DNA of 64,000 nt from Actinomycetota bacterium (GTDB lineage: Bacteria; Actinomycetota; Acidimicrobiia; Acidimicrobiales; Ilumatobacteraceae), in the NCBI GenBank assembly GCA_009701715.1, contig WLJO01000002.1:94225-158224 (forward strand), in the 5' to 3' direction. The translations under genes were made by a program, and so were the position numbers. Below, in pieces: positions 35,973 to 45,095 of this stretch. Under the pieces are notes generated by a model. It ran no database searches. It was given only the letters and a program-made list of their open reading frames with translations, and was not told the origin of the DNA. Each line of letters starts with the position of its first letter. Within the stretch, counting starts at the first letter, position 1.

Positions 35973-37811
35973 TTACCAGGTGTCGATATATGGATGCTTC
36001 TTGTGCTCACGGGCGGGCGGTGGCGGCGTGGCGGCCAGTGCACGGGAGATCACCTTGCGACTCTCTGCCGGGTCGATGACATCGTCAATTTCGAACCATG
36101 TCGCCGTGTTCAGGGCCTTGCCGTGGTCGTACATCTTGTCGACGAGCTGCCGGTAAAGCGCCTCACCCTTTTCCGGGTCCTCGGCGGTTGCCTCCTCGAT
36201 CTCCTTGCGGTAGCCGAGGCGTACGAACCCCTCGAGGCCCATACCGCCGAACTCACCAGTGGGCCACGCCACGGTGATGACGGGAGCCTTGAGCGTTGCC
36301 GCTGCCATGCCCTGCGAGCCGAGGCCGTAGCACTTACGCAGGACGATCGACACCATCGGAACCGTTGCGTTCGCGGCGGTGACGAACAGCCGTGAGCAGT
36401 GCCGAACGAGCGCAGTCTTTTCGACCTCGGGGCCCACCATCATCCCGGGTGTGTCGATGAGCGTGATGATCGGGATGTCGAAGGCGTCGCACAGCTGGAT
36501 GAAGCGCGCCGCCTTGTCGGCGTTGTCGCTGTCAATGGCCCCGGCGAGGTGTGCCGGGTTGTTGGCGACGACACCGACCGGCCGACCCTCGATGCGGGCG
36601 AACGCCGTGATCATCCCGACGCCGAAGCGCGGGCGCAGTTCGAGGACGGAGTCCGTATCGAACATCAGGTCGATCACCGTGCGAACGTCGTACATGCGGA
36701 GGCGGTTCTCCGGGATGACCGAGCGCAGCAGCCGCTGGTCTGCACAGTCCCACTCGCTCACCGCACCCTGGAAGTACGAGAGATACTTCTTGGCGACGGC
36801 AACGGCCTCGATCTCGTCCTCCACCTCGATGTCGACGACACCGTTGGGCACCTGCACGCTCATCGGGCCGATTTCTTTCGGCTCGTACACACCGAGACCA
36901 CCACCCTCGATCATCGCGGGGCCACCCATCCCGATGTTGGAGTCCTTTGCGGCGATCACAACATCGGCACAACCGAGCAGTGCCGCATTGCCCGCAAAGC
37001 AATAGCCACTGTTGATGGCGACGATCGGCACCGCTCCACTGAGGCGAGCGAACAAGTAGAACGCGAGGCAGTCCAGCCCCGAGCCGCCCATGCCGTCAGT
37101 GTCACCCGGGCGGCCGCCACCACCCTCGGTGAAGAGGACCACGGGGAGCTTCCACTTCTCGGCCAGCTCGAACAGGCGGTCCTTCTTGCGATGGTTCTGT
37201 CCGCCCTGGGTGCCGGCGAGCACTGTGTAGTCGTACGACATGGCGACCACCTGCTTCTTGTGGCCCTCGAACAGATGGCCGTTCACCTCGCCGATCCCGC
37301 CGACCAGACCGTCGGCAGGTGTGCGCCGGATCAGGTATTCCACCGAGTGCCTGCGCCGCTGTGGCGCGATCACGAGGGGTCCGTACTCCACGAACGTGCC
37401 GTCGTCGACGAGGTCAGCGATGTTCTCCCGCGTGGTTCGGCGGTGCACCTTGCGGCGCCGCTCCACCATGTCCGGCCTCGCGGCGTCGAGGCCGATGGCG
37501 TGGCGCTCGATGACCGCCGCGAGGTCGGGGCGGATGCGGTCGAGATCAACCTCTGCGACCTCCTGCTCCGCCGCTGCCGACACCTCGGCCTCCTCGATGC
37601 GGACCAGCACCTGGCCCTCCTTGACCGTCTCGCCCGGTGAGACCGAGAGCAGACGGACCACGCCGTTGATCTCCGCCTCGACGACGTGCTCGAGCTTCAT
37701 CGACTCCATGATCAACAGGGGCTGCCCCAGCCGGACGAGGTCACCGACTTTGACCTGAACCTCAACGATCGTTCCCTGCATGGGTGCCTGGATCTCCAGC
37801 GTGGAGCTCAT
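35973..37811 (-). CDS. Acyl-CoA carboxylase: biotin-carrier domain fused to carboxyltransferase
   Basis: The 612-residue protein carries a biotinyl domain at its N-terminus (about 1-75, with biotin-accepting lysine in MESMKLEH) followed by a full carboxyltransferase of the propionyl/methylcrotonyl-CoA carboxylase beta type (about 90-612, with GGGGRPGDTDG and DTPGMMVGPEVEK blocks). There is no biotin carboxylase domain, so a separate subunit must be encoded elsewhere. The acyl-CoA substrate is not clear. The ATG at 37809-37811 starts the biotinyl domain cleanly. It is convergent with menF (7 bp between stops). Confidence 0.88.
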   Translation of the reverse strand: MSSTLEIQAPMQGTIVEVQVKVGDLVRLGQPLLIMESMKLEHVVEAEINGVVRLLSVSPGETVKEGQVLVRIEEAEVSAAAEQEVAEVDLDRIRPDLAAVIERHAIGLDAARPDMVERRRKVHRRTTRENIADLVDDGTFVEYGPLVIAPQRRRHSVEYLIRRTPADGLVGGIGEVNGHLFEGHKKQVVAMSYDYTVLAGTQGGQNHRKKDRLFELAEKWKLPVVLFTEGGGGRPGDTDGMGGSGLDCLAFYLFARLSGAVPIVAINSGYCFAGNAALLGCADVVIAAKDSNIGMGGPAMIEGGGLGVYEPKEIGPMSVQVPNGVVDIEVEDEIEAVAVAKKYLSYFQGAVSEWDCADQRLLRSVIPENRLRMYDVRTVIDLMFDTDSVLELRPRFGVGMITAFARIEGRPVGVVANNPAHLAGAIDSDNADKAARFIQLCDAFDIPIITLIDTPGMMVGPEVEKTALVRHCSRLFVTAANATVPMVSIVLRKCYGLGSQGMAAATLKAPVITVAWPTGEFGGMGLEGFVRLGYRKEIEEATAEDPEKGEALYRQLVDKMYDHGKALNTATWFEIDDVIDPAESRKVISRALAATPPPPAREHKKHPYIDTW

Positions 37812-37904
37812 CGGTGTGTACCCCTTCTGACCGGGCCGAGCGGTCACTCACCCCATCCGAAACGTAGTGGGTCTCCAAGCCCGGTCGCCTACCGTGTGTC
37901 GGTG

Positions 37905-38519
37905 GTGAGTGACCCGTCCCAACTCATGTCCGCGCTCCGCTCGAATCTCGCAGTGCATGAGCGCCTCGGCGTGGACCTCAACGGCCTTCGCCACGCCGCC
38001 GTTGCCGTGGTGGTGACGCACGAGGCGAACGAACCGGGCATCCTGCTCACCAAGCGTTCCTCGTCGTTGCGGTCCCACGGGGGCCAGTGGGCCCTCCCGG
38101 GTGGTCGTCTCGACGACGGCGAGACCCCCGTACAGGCCGCCCTGCGCGAACTCGAGGAGGAACTCGGGCTCGCGGTGCCCGAGGAGCAGGTGCTCGGCGT
38201 GCTCGACGACTACGTCACGCGCTCGGGATACTGCATTACCCCCGTCGTCGTGTGGGGCGGGCAGAGCCCAGCGATGACACCCAACCCAGCCGAGGTGCAT
38301 TCGGTCCACCACGTCGCCTTCTCCGAACTGCAGCGCCCCGACGCCCCGACCTTCGTCAGCATCCCCGAGTCCGATCGGCCCGTTGTCCAGATGTTCTTCA
38401 ACACCTCGACCATCCACGCACCTACTGCGGCGGTCATGCTGCAGTTCCGAAGGGTGGCTATCGAGGGAGTTTGCGAACGGGTAGCCGGCTACGAACAGCC
38501 CGTCTTCGCCTGGAAGTAG
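37905..38519 (+). CDS. Nudix hydrolase, probably CoA diphosphatase-like
   Basis: The protein of about 204 residues has a complete Nudix box, GGRLDDGETPVQAALRELEEELGL, which I break down as G-x5-E-x7-REL-x-EE-x-GL. An upstream block similar to CoA-cleaving Nudix enzymes (LLTKRSSSLRSHGGQWALPGG) suggests CoA or acyl-CoA derivatives as substrate. The start is uncertain: GTG codons at 37896, 37902 and 37905 or an ATG at 37926 are possible and none has a clear ribosome-binding site. It diverges from the carboxylase gene with about 93 bp between. Confidence 0.85.
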   Translation: MSDPSQLMSALRSNLAVHERLGVDLNGLRHAAVAVVVTHEANEPGILLTKRSSSLRSHGGQWALPGGRLDDGETPVQAALRELEEELGLAVPEEQVLGVLDDYVTRSGYCITPVVVWGGQSPAMTPNPAEVHSVHHVAFSELQRPDAPTFVSIPESDRPVVQMFFNTSTIHAPTAAVMLQFRRVAIEGVCERVAGYEQPVFAWK

Positions 38520-38674
38520 CCCCAACCGGCACGGCAGCCTCTCCCAAAGCGCAGCGGAGTGGCTCAGCGCCCCGTCAAGGCCCTGCCGCAGTACGTCCAT
38601 ACTCTCGCAATCCGTGGCTCACCAAGGGCACAAAGTGGTAGCGTCATGTTGGTTCTACCGGACAAAGGATTGTC

Positions 38675-41476
38675 ATGCCCAGCCGCCGCCTGAGTGCCCG
38701 AATGCTCGCCGCCGTAGTGGCCCTTGCCAGCATTTCCGCCTGTGCCGTGGACAACCCGTCGAGCAACTCGAGTGCCCCCGACCCCGGTGAACGCGTGGCC
38801 CCGATCGAGGACCTCACGATCGTTCGCACGCATCGCCACGACGTTTCACCAGAGCTGCGGAATCTCTCCCAGAAGCCCCCCAGCCAGGAGGAGGGTGCCT
38901 CAGCGGACGGCGACGCCACTGCCGCACCGACGAAGAACGACGGCACGAACAAGCCCCGCAAACTCTTGCGCAAGAAGATCATCCCCCATGTACTCGGCAA
39001 CGGCGTTGACCCTGCGGCGCAGACACTCCTCATCGGACCGCTGCGCAATGCACGCCAGAAGGGATCCATCACCGGTTCGGCTGCGGGCCCGGTGAGTTCC
39101 TCCTCCCCGACGCTCGGCGCGGGGTTCGACTCCATCGGCAGGGGATATTCGACGTTCACTGTCAACAGCGCTCCTCCGGATACCAATTCCGCCGTCGGCC
39201 CGTCCCACGTCATGACGATCGTGAACAGCGGTCTCACGATCCAGACAAAGTCGGGCGCGATCCTTTACGGACCATCGGCCACGAACTCGATCTTCGCCGG
39301 CTTCGGCGGTGCGTGCCAGACCTCGAACGACGGCGACGGAGTCGTCCGTTACGACCGCTATGCCGAGCGCTGGATCATTACCCAGTTTGCGAATGTCTCC
39401 TCGTCGAGCGGCCCGTATTACGAGTGTGTCGCCGTGTCCCAGACCAACGATCCCACCGGCGCCTACTACCGCTACTCGTTCCAGTTCGCGAACTTCCCCG
39501 ACTACCCGAAGTTCGCCGTCTGGCCGGACGCGTACTACGTGACGTACAACATGTTTTCGGCTGCGGGTTCGTGGCTGTACGCCACGGTCTGCGCCATGGA
39601 CCGCGTCTCGATGCTTTCCGGGCTCGCTGCTACACAGCAGTGTTACAACACCTCATCGTCGTATGGCGGCCTGCTCGCGGGCGATGCCGACAGCGCAACG
39701 CCGCCGCCTGCCGGAGCGCCCAACCCCATCATTGCGCTCGGCGTGTCCAACAATGACCTCGCTGTCTGGAAGTTCAAGCCGAACTTCACCACACCTGCGA
39801 ACACCACCTTCACCGGCCCGTCCTCGCTCACGATCTCGACGTACTCGATGGCCTGCGGTGGCGGCAACTGCATCACCCAGTTGGACTCCACCAACACCCT
39901 CGATGGCCTCGGCGATCGATTGATGAACCGGTACGCGTACTGGAACTTCGGAGACCGCCAATCGCTCGTCGTGTCGCACTCGGTGCAGGTCGGATCCACC
40001 GTTGGCGTCCGTTGGTACGAGATCCGCCTTGATGCCAACAACAACGCATCCGTGTACCAACAGGGAACGTTCATTCCCACCACCACGTCCCACCGCTGGA
40101 TGCCCTCCATCGCCATGGACAAGGTCGGCAACATCGCGCTCGGTTACTCCATCTCCGGTAGTACCTCCAACCCGAATATCGCAGTGACCGGCCGCCTGGC
40201 TGGAGACCCCCTCGGCACGATGACCCAGGGAGAGACCGTGCTGCTTCAGACAACCGGCGCCCAGACCGGCTCGCTGCGCCGCTGGGGCGACTACGCCACC
40301 ATGAACACCGACCCTGCCGACGACTGCACGTTCTGGTTCTCCACCGAATACCTGAAGACCTCGGGCTCATTCAACTGGTCAACACGGGTCTCCTCGTTCT
40401 CGCTCCCGGGCTGCCTCGCGCCGCCCACCGACGGCTTCACGATCGCACCCTCGCCCTTGTCGGGCAGCACCACGCCCAGTGGCTCGGTGCAGACCACGCT
40501 GAACACCGCTACCACCCTCGGGTCCGGACAGTTGATCAATCTGTCTGCGTCGGGTCTGCCCACGGGGGCTTCCGCCGCCTTTGGCTCGACGCCAATCGCC
40601 ACCGGATCGTCTACCACCATGACGATCTCCACCACGGGCGCAACACCGGCCGGCAGCTACAGCATCGCCATTACGGGCACCGGTCCGCTCACGAGTACCA
40701 CCACCAATTACACGCTCACCGTCAGTTCGTTCGGCGTGACGCTTTCCCCCACCTCCGGTGCCGCCACCCAGGGCATCGGCAGCGTGGCGTCCACGGTGTC
40801 GCTCAGCAAAGTTGGCAACGCCCAGTCTCTCGCGCTGTCGGCCACCAACGTGCCGTCCGGCGTGACAGCGACGTTCGGCTCGACCACCGTCAATTCGGGA
40901 GCGAGCACCACGCTCACCCTGTCGGCAGCCGCTGGCACCGCGGTCGGCTCCTACCCCATCACCGTTCGCGCCGTCGGCACCGCGGAAAACAAGACGGCGA
41001 CGTTTACGCTCACCGTGAAGGCGCCCGTCGTGAACTCAGTGCTCAATCCCGGCTTCGAGTCCGGAACGCTTACGGGTTGGACGGCCTCCGGGGCGGCGAA
41101 CACTGTGGTCACCACCGCCCACACCGGCACCTACGGAGCCCGCAGCGGCTCGACTGCGCCCACGAACGGGACCTCCCAAATCGTGCAGACGGCTACCGCC
41201 CCGGCGGGTTCAACCCGACTTGCCTTCTGGTACTACAACGTCTGCCCGGTGAACAACACCTCGCGTGATTACGCCACAGCGACACTGCGGGACAACACGG
41301 CCGCAAAGACCACCACCGTCCTCGGCAAGACCTGTACGCCGACTGGAACGTGGAGGCAGATCACGGTCGTCGTGACGGCCGGGCGCAGCTACACGCTCAC
41401 GCTCATCAACAAAGACGACAACCGCGCGAATCAGGCCGGCTACACCGTCTGGGACGACGTGGCCTTCAGCAACTGA
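38675..41476 (+). CDS. Large secreted lipoprotein with propeller-like region, two Ig-like repeats and C-terminal carbohydrate-binding-like module
   Basis: The 933-residue product starts with a signal peptide and lipobox ISAC (Cys near 23). After a disordered stretch, residues of about 150-590 look like a secreted beta-propeller-type domain with many aromatic/Gly repeats. Two tandem Ig-like modules of about 95 residues follow (both with the pattern S-x-SGLPTGASAAFGST or NVPSGVTATFGST and ending in YTLTV or FTLTV). The C-terminus (about 790-933) begins NPGFESGTLTGWTASG, typical of CBM4/9-like galactose-binding folds. No catalytic motif is recognised. An AAAGGA site precedes the ATG. It is probably surface-exposed and may bind polysaccharide. 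Confidence 0.8.
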   Translation: MPSRRLSARMLAAVVALASISACAVDNPSSNSSAPDPGERVAPIEDLTIVRTHRHDVSPELRNLSQKPPSQEEGASADGDATAAPTKNDGTNKPRKLLRKKIIPHVLGNGVDPAAQTLLIGPLRNARQKGSITGSAAGPVSSSSPTLGAGFDSIGRGYSTFTVNSAPPDTNSAVGPSHVMTIVNSGLTIQTKSGAILYGPSATNSIFAGFGGACQTSNDGDGVVRYDRYAERWIITQFANVSSSSGPYYECVAVSQTNDPTGAYYRYSFQFANFPDYPKFAVWPDAYYVTYNMFSAAGSWLYATVCAMDRVSMLSGLAATQQCYNTSSSYGGLLAGDADSATPPPAGAPNPIIALGVSNNDLAVWKFKPNFTTPANTTFTGPSSLTISTYSMACGGGNCITQLDSTNTLDGLGDRLMNRYAYWNFGDRQSLVVSHSVQVGSTVGVRWYEIRLDANNNASVYQQGTFIPTTTSHRWMPSIAMDKVGNIALGYSISGSTSNPNIAVTGRLAGDPLGTMTQGETVLLQTTGAQTGSLRRWGDYATMNTDPADDCTFWFSTEYLKTSGSFNWSTRVSSFSLPGCLAPPTDGFTIAPSPLSGSTTPSGSVQTTLNTATTLGSGQLINLSASGLPTGASAAFGSTPIATGSSTTMTISTTGATPAGSYSIAITGTGPLTSTTTNYTLTVSSFGVTLSPTSGAATQGIGSVASTVSLSKVGNAQSLALSATNVPSGVTATFGSTTVNSGASTTLTLSAAAGTAVGSYPITVRAVGTAENKTATFTLTVKAPVVNSVLNPGFESGTLTGWTASGAANTVVTTAHTGTYGARSGSTAPTNGTSQIVQTATAPAGSTRLAFWYYNVCPVNNTSRDYATATLRDNTAAKTTTVLGKTCTPTGTWRQITVVVTAGRSYTLTLINKDDNRANQAGYTVWDDVAFSN

Positions 41477-41512
41477 TTCCGGCTCGACGGCAGCGGGCCG
41501 GCCAGTCTACAA

Positions 41513-41545
41513 CCATAAAGTCGACATTTCCTATCAACTTTATGG
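41513..41545. promoter_or_regulatory. Perfect 9-bp dyad upstream of the siroheme/sulfite reductase operon
   Basis: CCATAAAGT and its exact complement ACTTTATGG are separated by 15 bases, 62 bp before the start of the siroheme synthase gene. The region is AT-rich compared with its surroundings. It could be an operator for a dimeric regulator of sulfur or nitrogen assimilation; a terminator for the upstream lipoprotein is less likely because there is no T tract. Confidence 0.5.
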
Positions 41546-41606
41546 AGTATTGCCCGCGTTGGGACTACGCTGCGGTTCCACCAGCCGCATCGACGCTCGG
41601 AACGCC

Positions 41607-42185
41607 ATGCAATTCCCCGTAAACCTCAACCTGGATGGACGCCCCTGTCTCGTCGTCGGCGCGGGACGTATCGCGCTTCGCAAGACCGAGCAGCTACTCG
41701 AGTGCGCGGCCGCAGTTACCGTGCTCGCACCCCTCGTACACGAGGGGTTCCGCAACCTGCCCGTCTCGCTGATCGAGCGGGAATATCGCACGGGGGACGC
41801 TGCCGGATTCCGCCTCGTCATCACGGCTACAGCAAACCTTGCGGTCGATCAGCAGATCTACGATGAGGCCGAGGCGCTCGGGATCTGGGTGAACTCAGCG
41901 GATGACCCGGACCGTTGCGCCTTCACGTTGCCCGCCGTCGTGCGGCGCGGCTCGCTCATGCTCACGGCCTCCACCGGCGGCGCGAGCCCGGCGCTGTCCT
42001 CTTGGCTGCGGCGCCGTCTCGAGCAGGACTTCGGCGACGAATGGGCCACGGTGGTTAACGACCTCGCGCTCGAGCGGGCCCGCATTCACGCCGACGGCCT
42101 AAGCACCGAAGGTCTCGACTGGGAGCCGCTCATCGCGCGAGTGCTTGCGGACCGAATCGGCGCCGCCGAGGTGGCGGCGAAGTGA
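41607..42185 (+). CDS. Precorrin-2 dehydrogenase/sirohydrochlorin ferrochelatase (siroheme synthase N-terminal domain type)
   Basis: The 192-residue protein corresponds to the Met8/CysG N-terminal domain, which oxidises precorrin-2 with NAD and inserts iron to make siroheme. It has a Rossmann motif (LVVGAGRIALRKTEQLL), the NSADDPDRCAFTLPAVVRRG block, and the ASTGGASPALSSWLRRRLE block of the family. I choose the ATG at 41607 because MQFPVNLNLDGRPCLVVG fits the family N-terminus. It is coupled by GTGA to the methyltransferase gene that makes its substrate. Confidence 0.93.
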   Translation: MQFPVNLNLDGRPCLVVGAGRIALRKTEQLLECAAAVTVLAPLVHEGFRNLPVSLIEREYRTGDAAGFRLVITATANLAVDQQIYDEAEALGIWVNSADDPDRCAFTLPAVVRRGSLMLTASTGGASPALSSWLRRRLEQDFGDEWATVVNDLALERARIHADGLSTEGLDWEPLIARVLADRIGAAEVAAK

Positions 42186-42919
42186 CCGTGCACCTCGTGG
42201 GCGCCGGACCCGGCGACCCGGAGCTCCTCACCGTCCGAGCGGCGCGCCTCGTCGCTGCTGCCGACGTCATTGTTCACGACCGACTGGCCGACGCGTCGAT
42301 CCTCTCGCTTGCCAAGCCGGGAGCCGAGTTCATCGATGTGGGCAAACGTCCGGGCGCGCCCACCCCACAGGAAAACATCAACGCCCTCCTTGTCCACCTC
42401 GGCAGCCAGGGGATCGAGGTGGTGCGCCTGAAGGGCGGGGATCCGTTTGTGTTCGGGCGCGGCGGCGAGGAGGCCGAGGCACTCCGGGCAGCGGAGGTTC
42501 CCTACACGATTGTTCCCGGCATCACATCGTCGGTAGCAGTACCCGCCGCGGCCGGCATCCCGGTAACACACCGCGGCGTGTCGGTCGGCTTCACTGTCGT
42601 CACCGGACACCGCGAATCCGGCGGCGCCGAGGAGGTGGCGTGGGAAGCCCTCGCCAAGACCGGCACCACGATCGTTGTCCTCATGGGCGTCGCGTATCGC
42701 GCCTCCATCGCTGCGCGCCTCATCGCTGGTGGTCTCTACCCGTCCACCCCTGTTGCGGCGATCCGCTGGGGCACCAGACCCGAGCAGCACACCACTCGTA
42801 CAACACTTGGGTTGCTCGGGACCGCTGAGCTCGAGGCGCCGTGCACCATCGTCATCGGTGCCGTTGCCGCCTTCGACTTCACGAGCCCGCACATCGTCCC
42901 CACCGGCGCGGTGGTCTGA
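42182..42919 (+). CDS. cobA: Uroporphyrinogen-III C-methyltransferase
   Basis: SUMT methylates uroporphyrinogen III twice to precorrin-2, the entry point to siroheme and cobalamin. The 245-residue protein has the signature blocks VHLVGAGPGDPELLTVRA at the N-terminus, VRLKGGDPFVFGRGGEEAEAL near residue 80, and VPAAAGIPVTHRG. The start is GTG at 42182, overlapping the previous stop as GTGA. The context, between siroheme synthase and sulfite/nitrite reductase, assigns it to siroheme supply. Confidence 0.95.
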   Translation: MTVHLVGAGPGDPELLTVRAARLVAAADVIVHDRLADASILSLAKPGAEFIDVGKRPGAPTPQENINALLVHLGSQGIEVVRLKGGDPFVFGRGGEEAEALRAAEVPYTIVPGITSSVAVPAAAGIPVTHRGVSVGFTVVTGHRESGGAEEVAWEALAKTGTTIVVLMGVAYRASIAARLIAGGLYPSTPVAAIRWGTRPEQHTTRTTLGLLGTAELEAPCTIVIGAVAAFDFTSPHIVPTGAVV

Positions 42920-42921
42920 CC

Positions 42922-43179
42922 GTGCGCCGCTCGATCGACGATCAACCACTCGGTCCTGATGAACTCCCCGCCGGGCTCGAGGACGCAACACCGCTCTCGT
43001 GGGCCGTCGCTGTCTGCGACGACTACGACGACGCGGAGCCGCGTGTCGTCCTCACCGTCGAGGACCTCGGCCGCCCCGGCACCGGCCTCGTTGCCCATCT
43101 CTCCCCCGACCAGACCCGCCGACTCCGTACCGCATTGCACGATGCGCTGCGCGAAATCGGCCAGACCCCCGGACCCTGA
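42922..43179 (+). CDS. Small acidic protein of unknown function in the siroheme-sulfite reductase operon
   Basis: The 85-residue product starts at GTG 42922, three bases after the cobA stop, and ends 27 bp before the reductase gene. It has no membrane helix, one cysteine, and a predicted beta-alpha pattern: AVAVCDDYDDAEPRVVLTVEDL and a C-terminal helix TRRLRTALHDALREIG. I do not recognise a family. Tight packing on both sides makes it likely to be real and co-expressed with the assimilation genes. Confidence 0.65.
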   Translation: MRRSIDDQPLGPDELPAGLEDATPLSWAVAVCDDYDDAEPRVVLTVEDLGRPGTGLVAHLSPDQTRRLRTALHDALREIGQTPGP

Positions 43180-43206
43180 CCGTCCAAACCCGCCCCAGGA
43201 GTACTC

Positions 43207-44994
43207 GTGACCATCGCACCCGCACCGCAACCCAGAGATCTCGACGCCGAGCAGATCCGTGACATCGAACGGTTCGAGGAGGCCATCGGCCAGTACCTCG
43301 CCGGCGAGATCACCGAGGACGTGTTCCGGGTGATGCGGCTGAACAACGGCATCTACGGCCAGCGCCAGGGCGGGACCAACCAGATGGTGCGCGTGAAGGT
43401 GCCCGCCGGCTCCATCACCGCCGAGCAGCTGGAGCTGTTCGGCGAGATCTCCACCGAGTTCTCGCGTGGGTGGGGGCATATCACCACTCGCCAGAACGTG
43501 CAGTTCCACTTCGTCGAACTGCGCAACATCCCCGCCCTCCTCCGCAAGCTTGCCGCAGTAGGCCTGACGAGCCGCGAGGCGTGTGGCGACACGGTGCGCA
43601 ATGTGATGGCGTGTCACCTCGCCGGCGCGTGCCCGTACGAGCATCTTGACGTCACACCCTGGGCCGAAGCCGTCTATCGACACTTCGTGCGCAACCCGCT
43701 CGGCCAGCGGCTCCCCCGCAAGTTCAAGGTGAACTTCTCGGGTTGTTCCACGGATTGCGGCCAGGCGATGTTCAACGATGTCGGCGTGGTGGCTGCCACC
43801 CGAACGCTCGAGGACGGCTCGGTGGAGACCGGCTTTCGTGTGTACATCGCCGGAGGGCTCGGTGCCACTCCGCACCCGGCTCTTGCCCTCGAGGAATTCA
43901 CGACCCGCGAGGACCTGCTCCCCACGGTCGAGGCCGTGCTGCGCGTGTTCGAGCAAACCGGCAACCGTGACAACAAACTGCGCGCCCGCCTCAAGTGGGT
44001 CGTTGACCAACTCGGCATCGACGAGGTTCGCCGACGCGTCATCAAGATCCGTCACACGCTCCCGGCGTCATCCTCGTGGCCCGGAGGTATCCCTCCGGAG
44101 GTCACCGCCGTCGGTGACGCCCCTGCCGGACGCGCAACGACCGGAGAGGTCACCGCCGTCGGCCAGGGTGTCCGCGTCGAACTGACGTCCTCGGACCCCT
44201 TCGAGCGATGGGCACGGGCCAGCATCACCCGCGGTGCAGCCAAGGGCACCGTGTCCGCCGTTGCGTACGCAGCGCTGGGTGACATCACCGCGTCCCAGTT
44301 CAAGTCGCTGGCGAGTATCCAACGCCTGATGCAACTCGATGTGCGGCTATCCAACCGTCAGAACGTCGTGTTCCGCGGACTCACCGAAGCGCAACGGCGC
44401 CCGCTGTACGACGCCCTCGTGGCCATCGATATGGCCCGACCGGGCGCGGAGTTGGCCCGCGACGTCGTTGCGTGCCCGGGTGCCGACACGTGCAACATCG
44501 CTGTCACACAATCGCGGGGTCTCGCCAAGGCGATCGGCGAACGGCTTGAGGAAGAAGGTCTCGCCGAGGTCGGCGGCATCCGGGTCAATATCTCGGGCTG
44601 CACCAACTCGTGCGGCCAACACCACGCCTCTGATATCGGGCTGTTCGGGGCGGAGCGCCGTGCGAACGGTCACTCGCTGCCGGGTTACCAGTTGTTGCTC
44701 GGTGGGTACGTCGGAGAAGAGCAGATCCACTTCGGGCAGAAAGCGCTGCGCCTCCCTGCCAAGACCGCCCCGGAGGCCGTGGCGCGTGTTGTACGGCGGT
44801 TTGCCGAGGAGCGCAACGCCGGCGAGGTCTTCGCCCAGTGGCTGGCTCGCGTGGGCGGGGCGGCGGTGGTCGGCACGGCACTCAAGGACCTCGACCAGGT
44901 GCCCAGTTACGAGGAGGATCCGTCGTTCTACGTCGACTTCGACGAGACGACCCCCTATGTCGCCGAGGTTGCCGAATCCGAGTGCGCCACCTGA
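43207..44994 (+). CDS. sir: Siroheme-dependent nitrite/sulfite reductase, ferredoxin type
   Basis: The 595-residue enzyme reduces sulfite to sulfide or nitrite to ammonia by six electrons. It has the duplicated ferrodoxin-like and siroheme-binding halves. The second half carries the [4Fe-4S]-siroheme cysteines in ACPGADTCNIA (C-x5-C) and SGCTNSCGQ (C-x3-C). The first half has an SGCSTDCGQ stretch. The preceding siroheme synthesis genes supply its cofactor. Sulfite versus nitrite cannot be settled from sequence. The GTG start at 43207 is preceded by AGGAG. No flavoprotein subunit is nearby, so ferredoxin is the likely donor. Confidence 0.9.
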   Translation: MTIAPAPQPRDLDAEQIRDIERFEEAIGQYLAGEITEDVFRVMRLNNGIYGQRQGGTNQMVRVKVPAGSITAEQLELFGEISTEFSRGWGHITTRQNVQFHFVELRNIPALLRKLAAVGLTSREACGDTVRNVMACHLAGACPYEHLDVTPWAEAVYRHFVRNPLGQRLPRKFKVNFSGCSTDCGQAMFNDVGVVAATRTLEDGSVETGFRVYIAGGLGATPHPALALEEFTTREDLLPTVEAVLRVFEQTGNRDNKLRARLKWVVDQLGIDEVRRRVIKIRHTLPASSSWPGGIPPEVTAVGDAPAGRATTGEVTAVGQGVRVELTSSDPFERWARASITRGAAKGTVSAVAYAALGDITASQFKSLASIQRLMQLDVRLSNRQNVVFRGLTEAQRRPLYDALVAIDMARPGAELARDVVACPGADTCNIAVTQSRGLAKAIGERLEEEGLAEVGGIRVNISGCTNSCGQHHASDIGLFGAERRANGHSLPGYQLLLGGYVGEEQIHFGQKALRLPAKTAPEAVARVVRRFAEERNAGEVFAQWLARVGGAAVVGTALKDLDQVPSYEEDPSFYVDFDETTPYVAEVAESECAT

Positions 44995-45095
44995 CCCGAC
45001 CCGGGTGCGCGAACCTCTGCGCCGGCTCGCGGCCAACAGGTACTGTTCACGGGCCGGAGAAGCATCTTCGGGTCATCATCAGCACAGGAGTCGCT

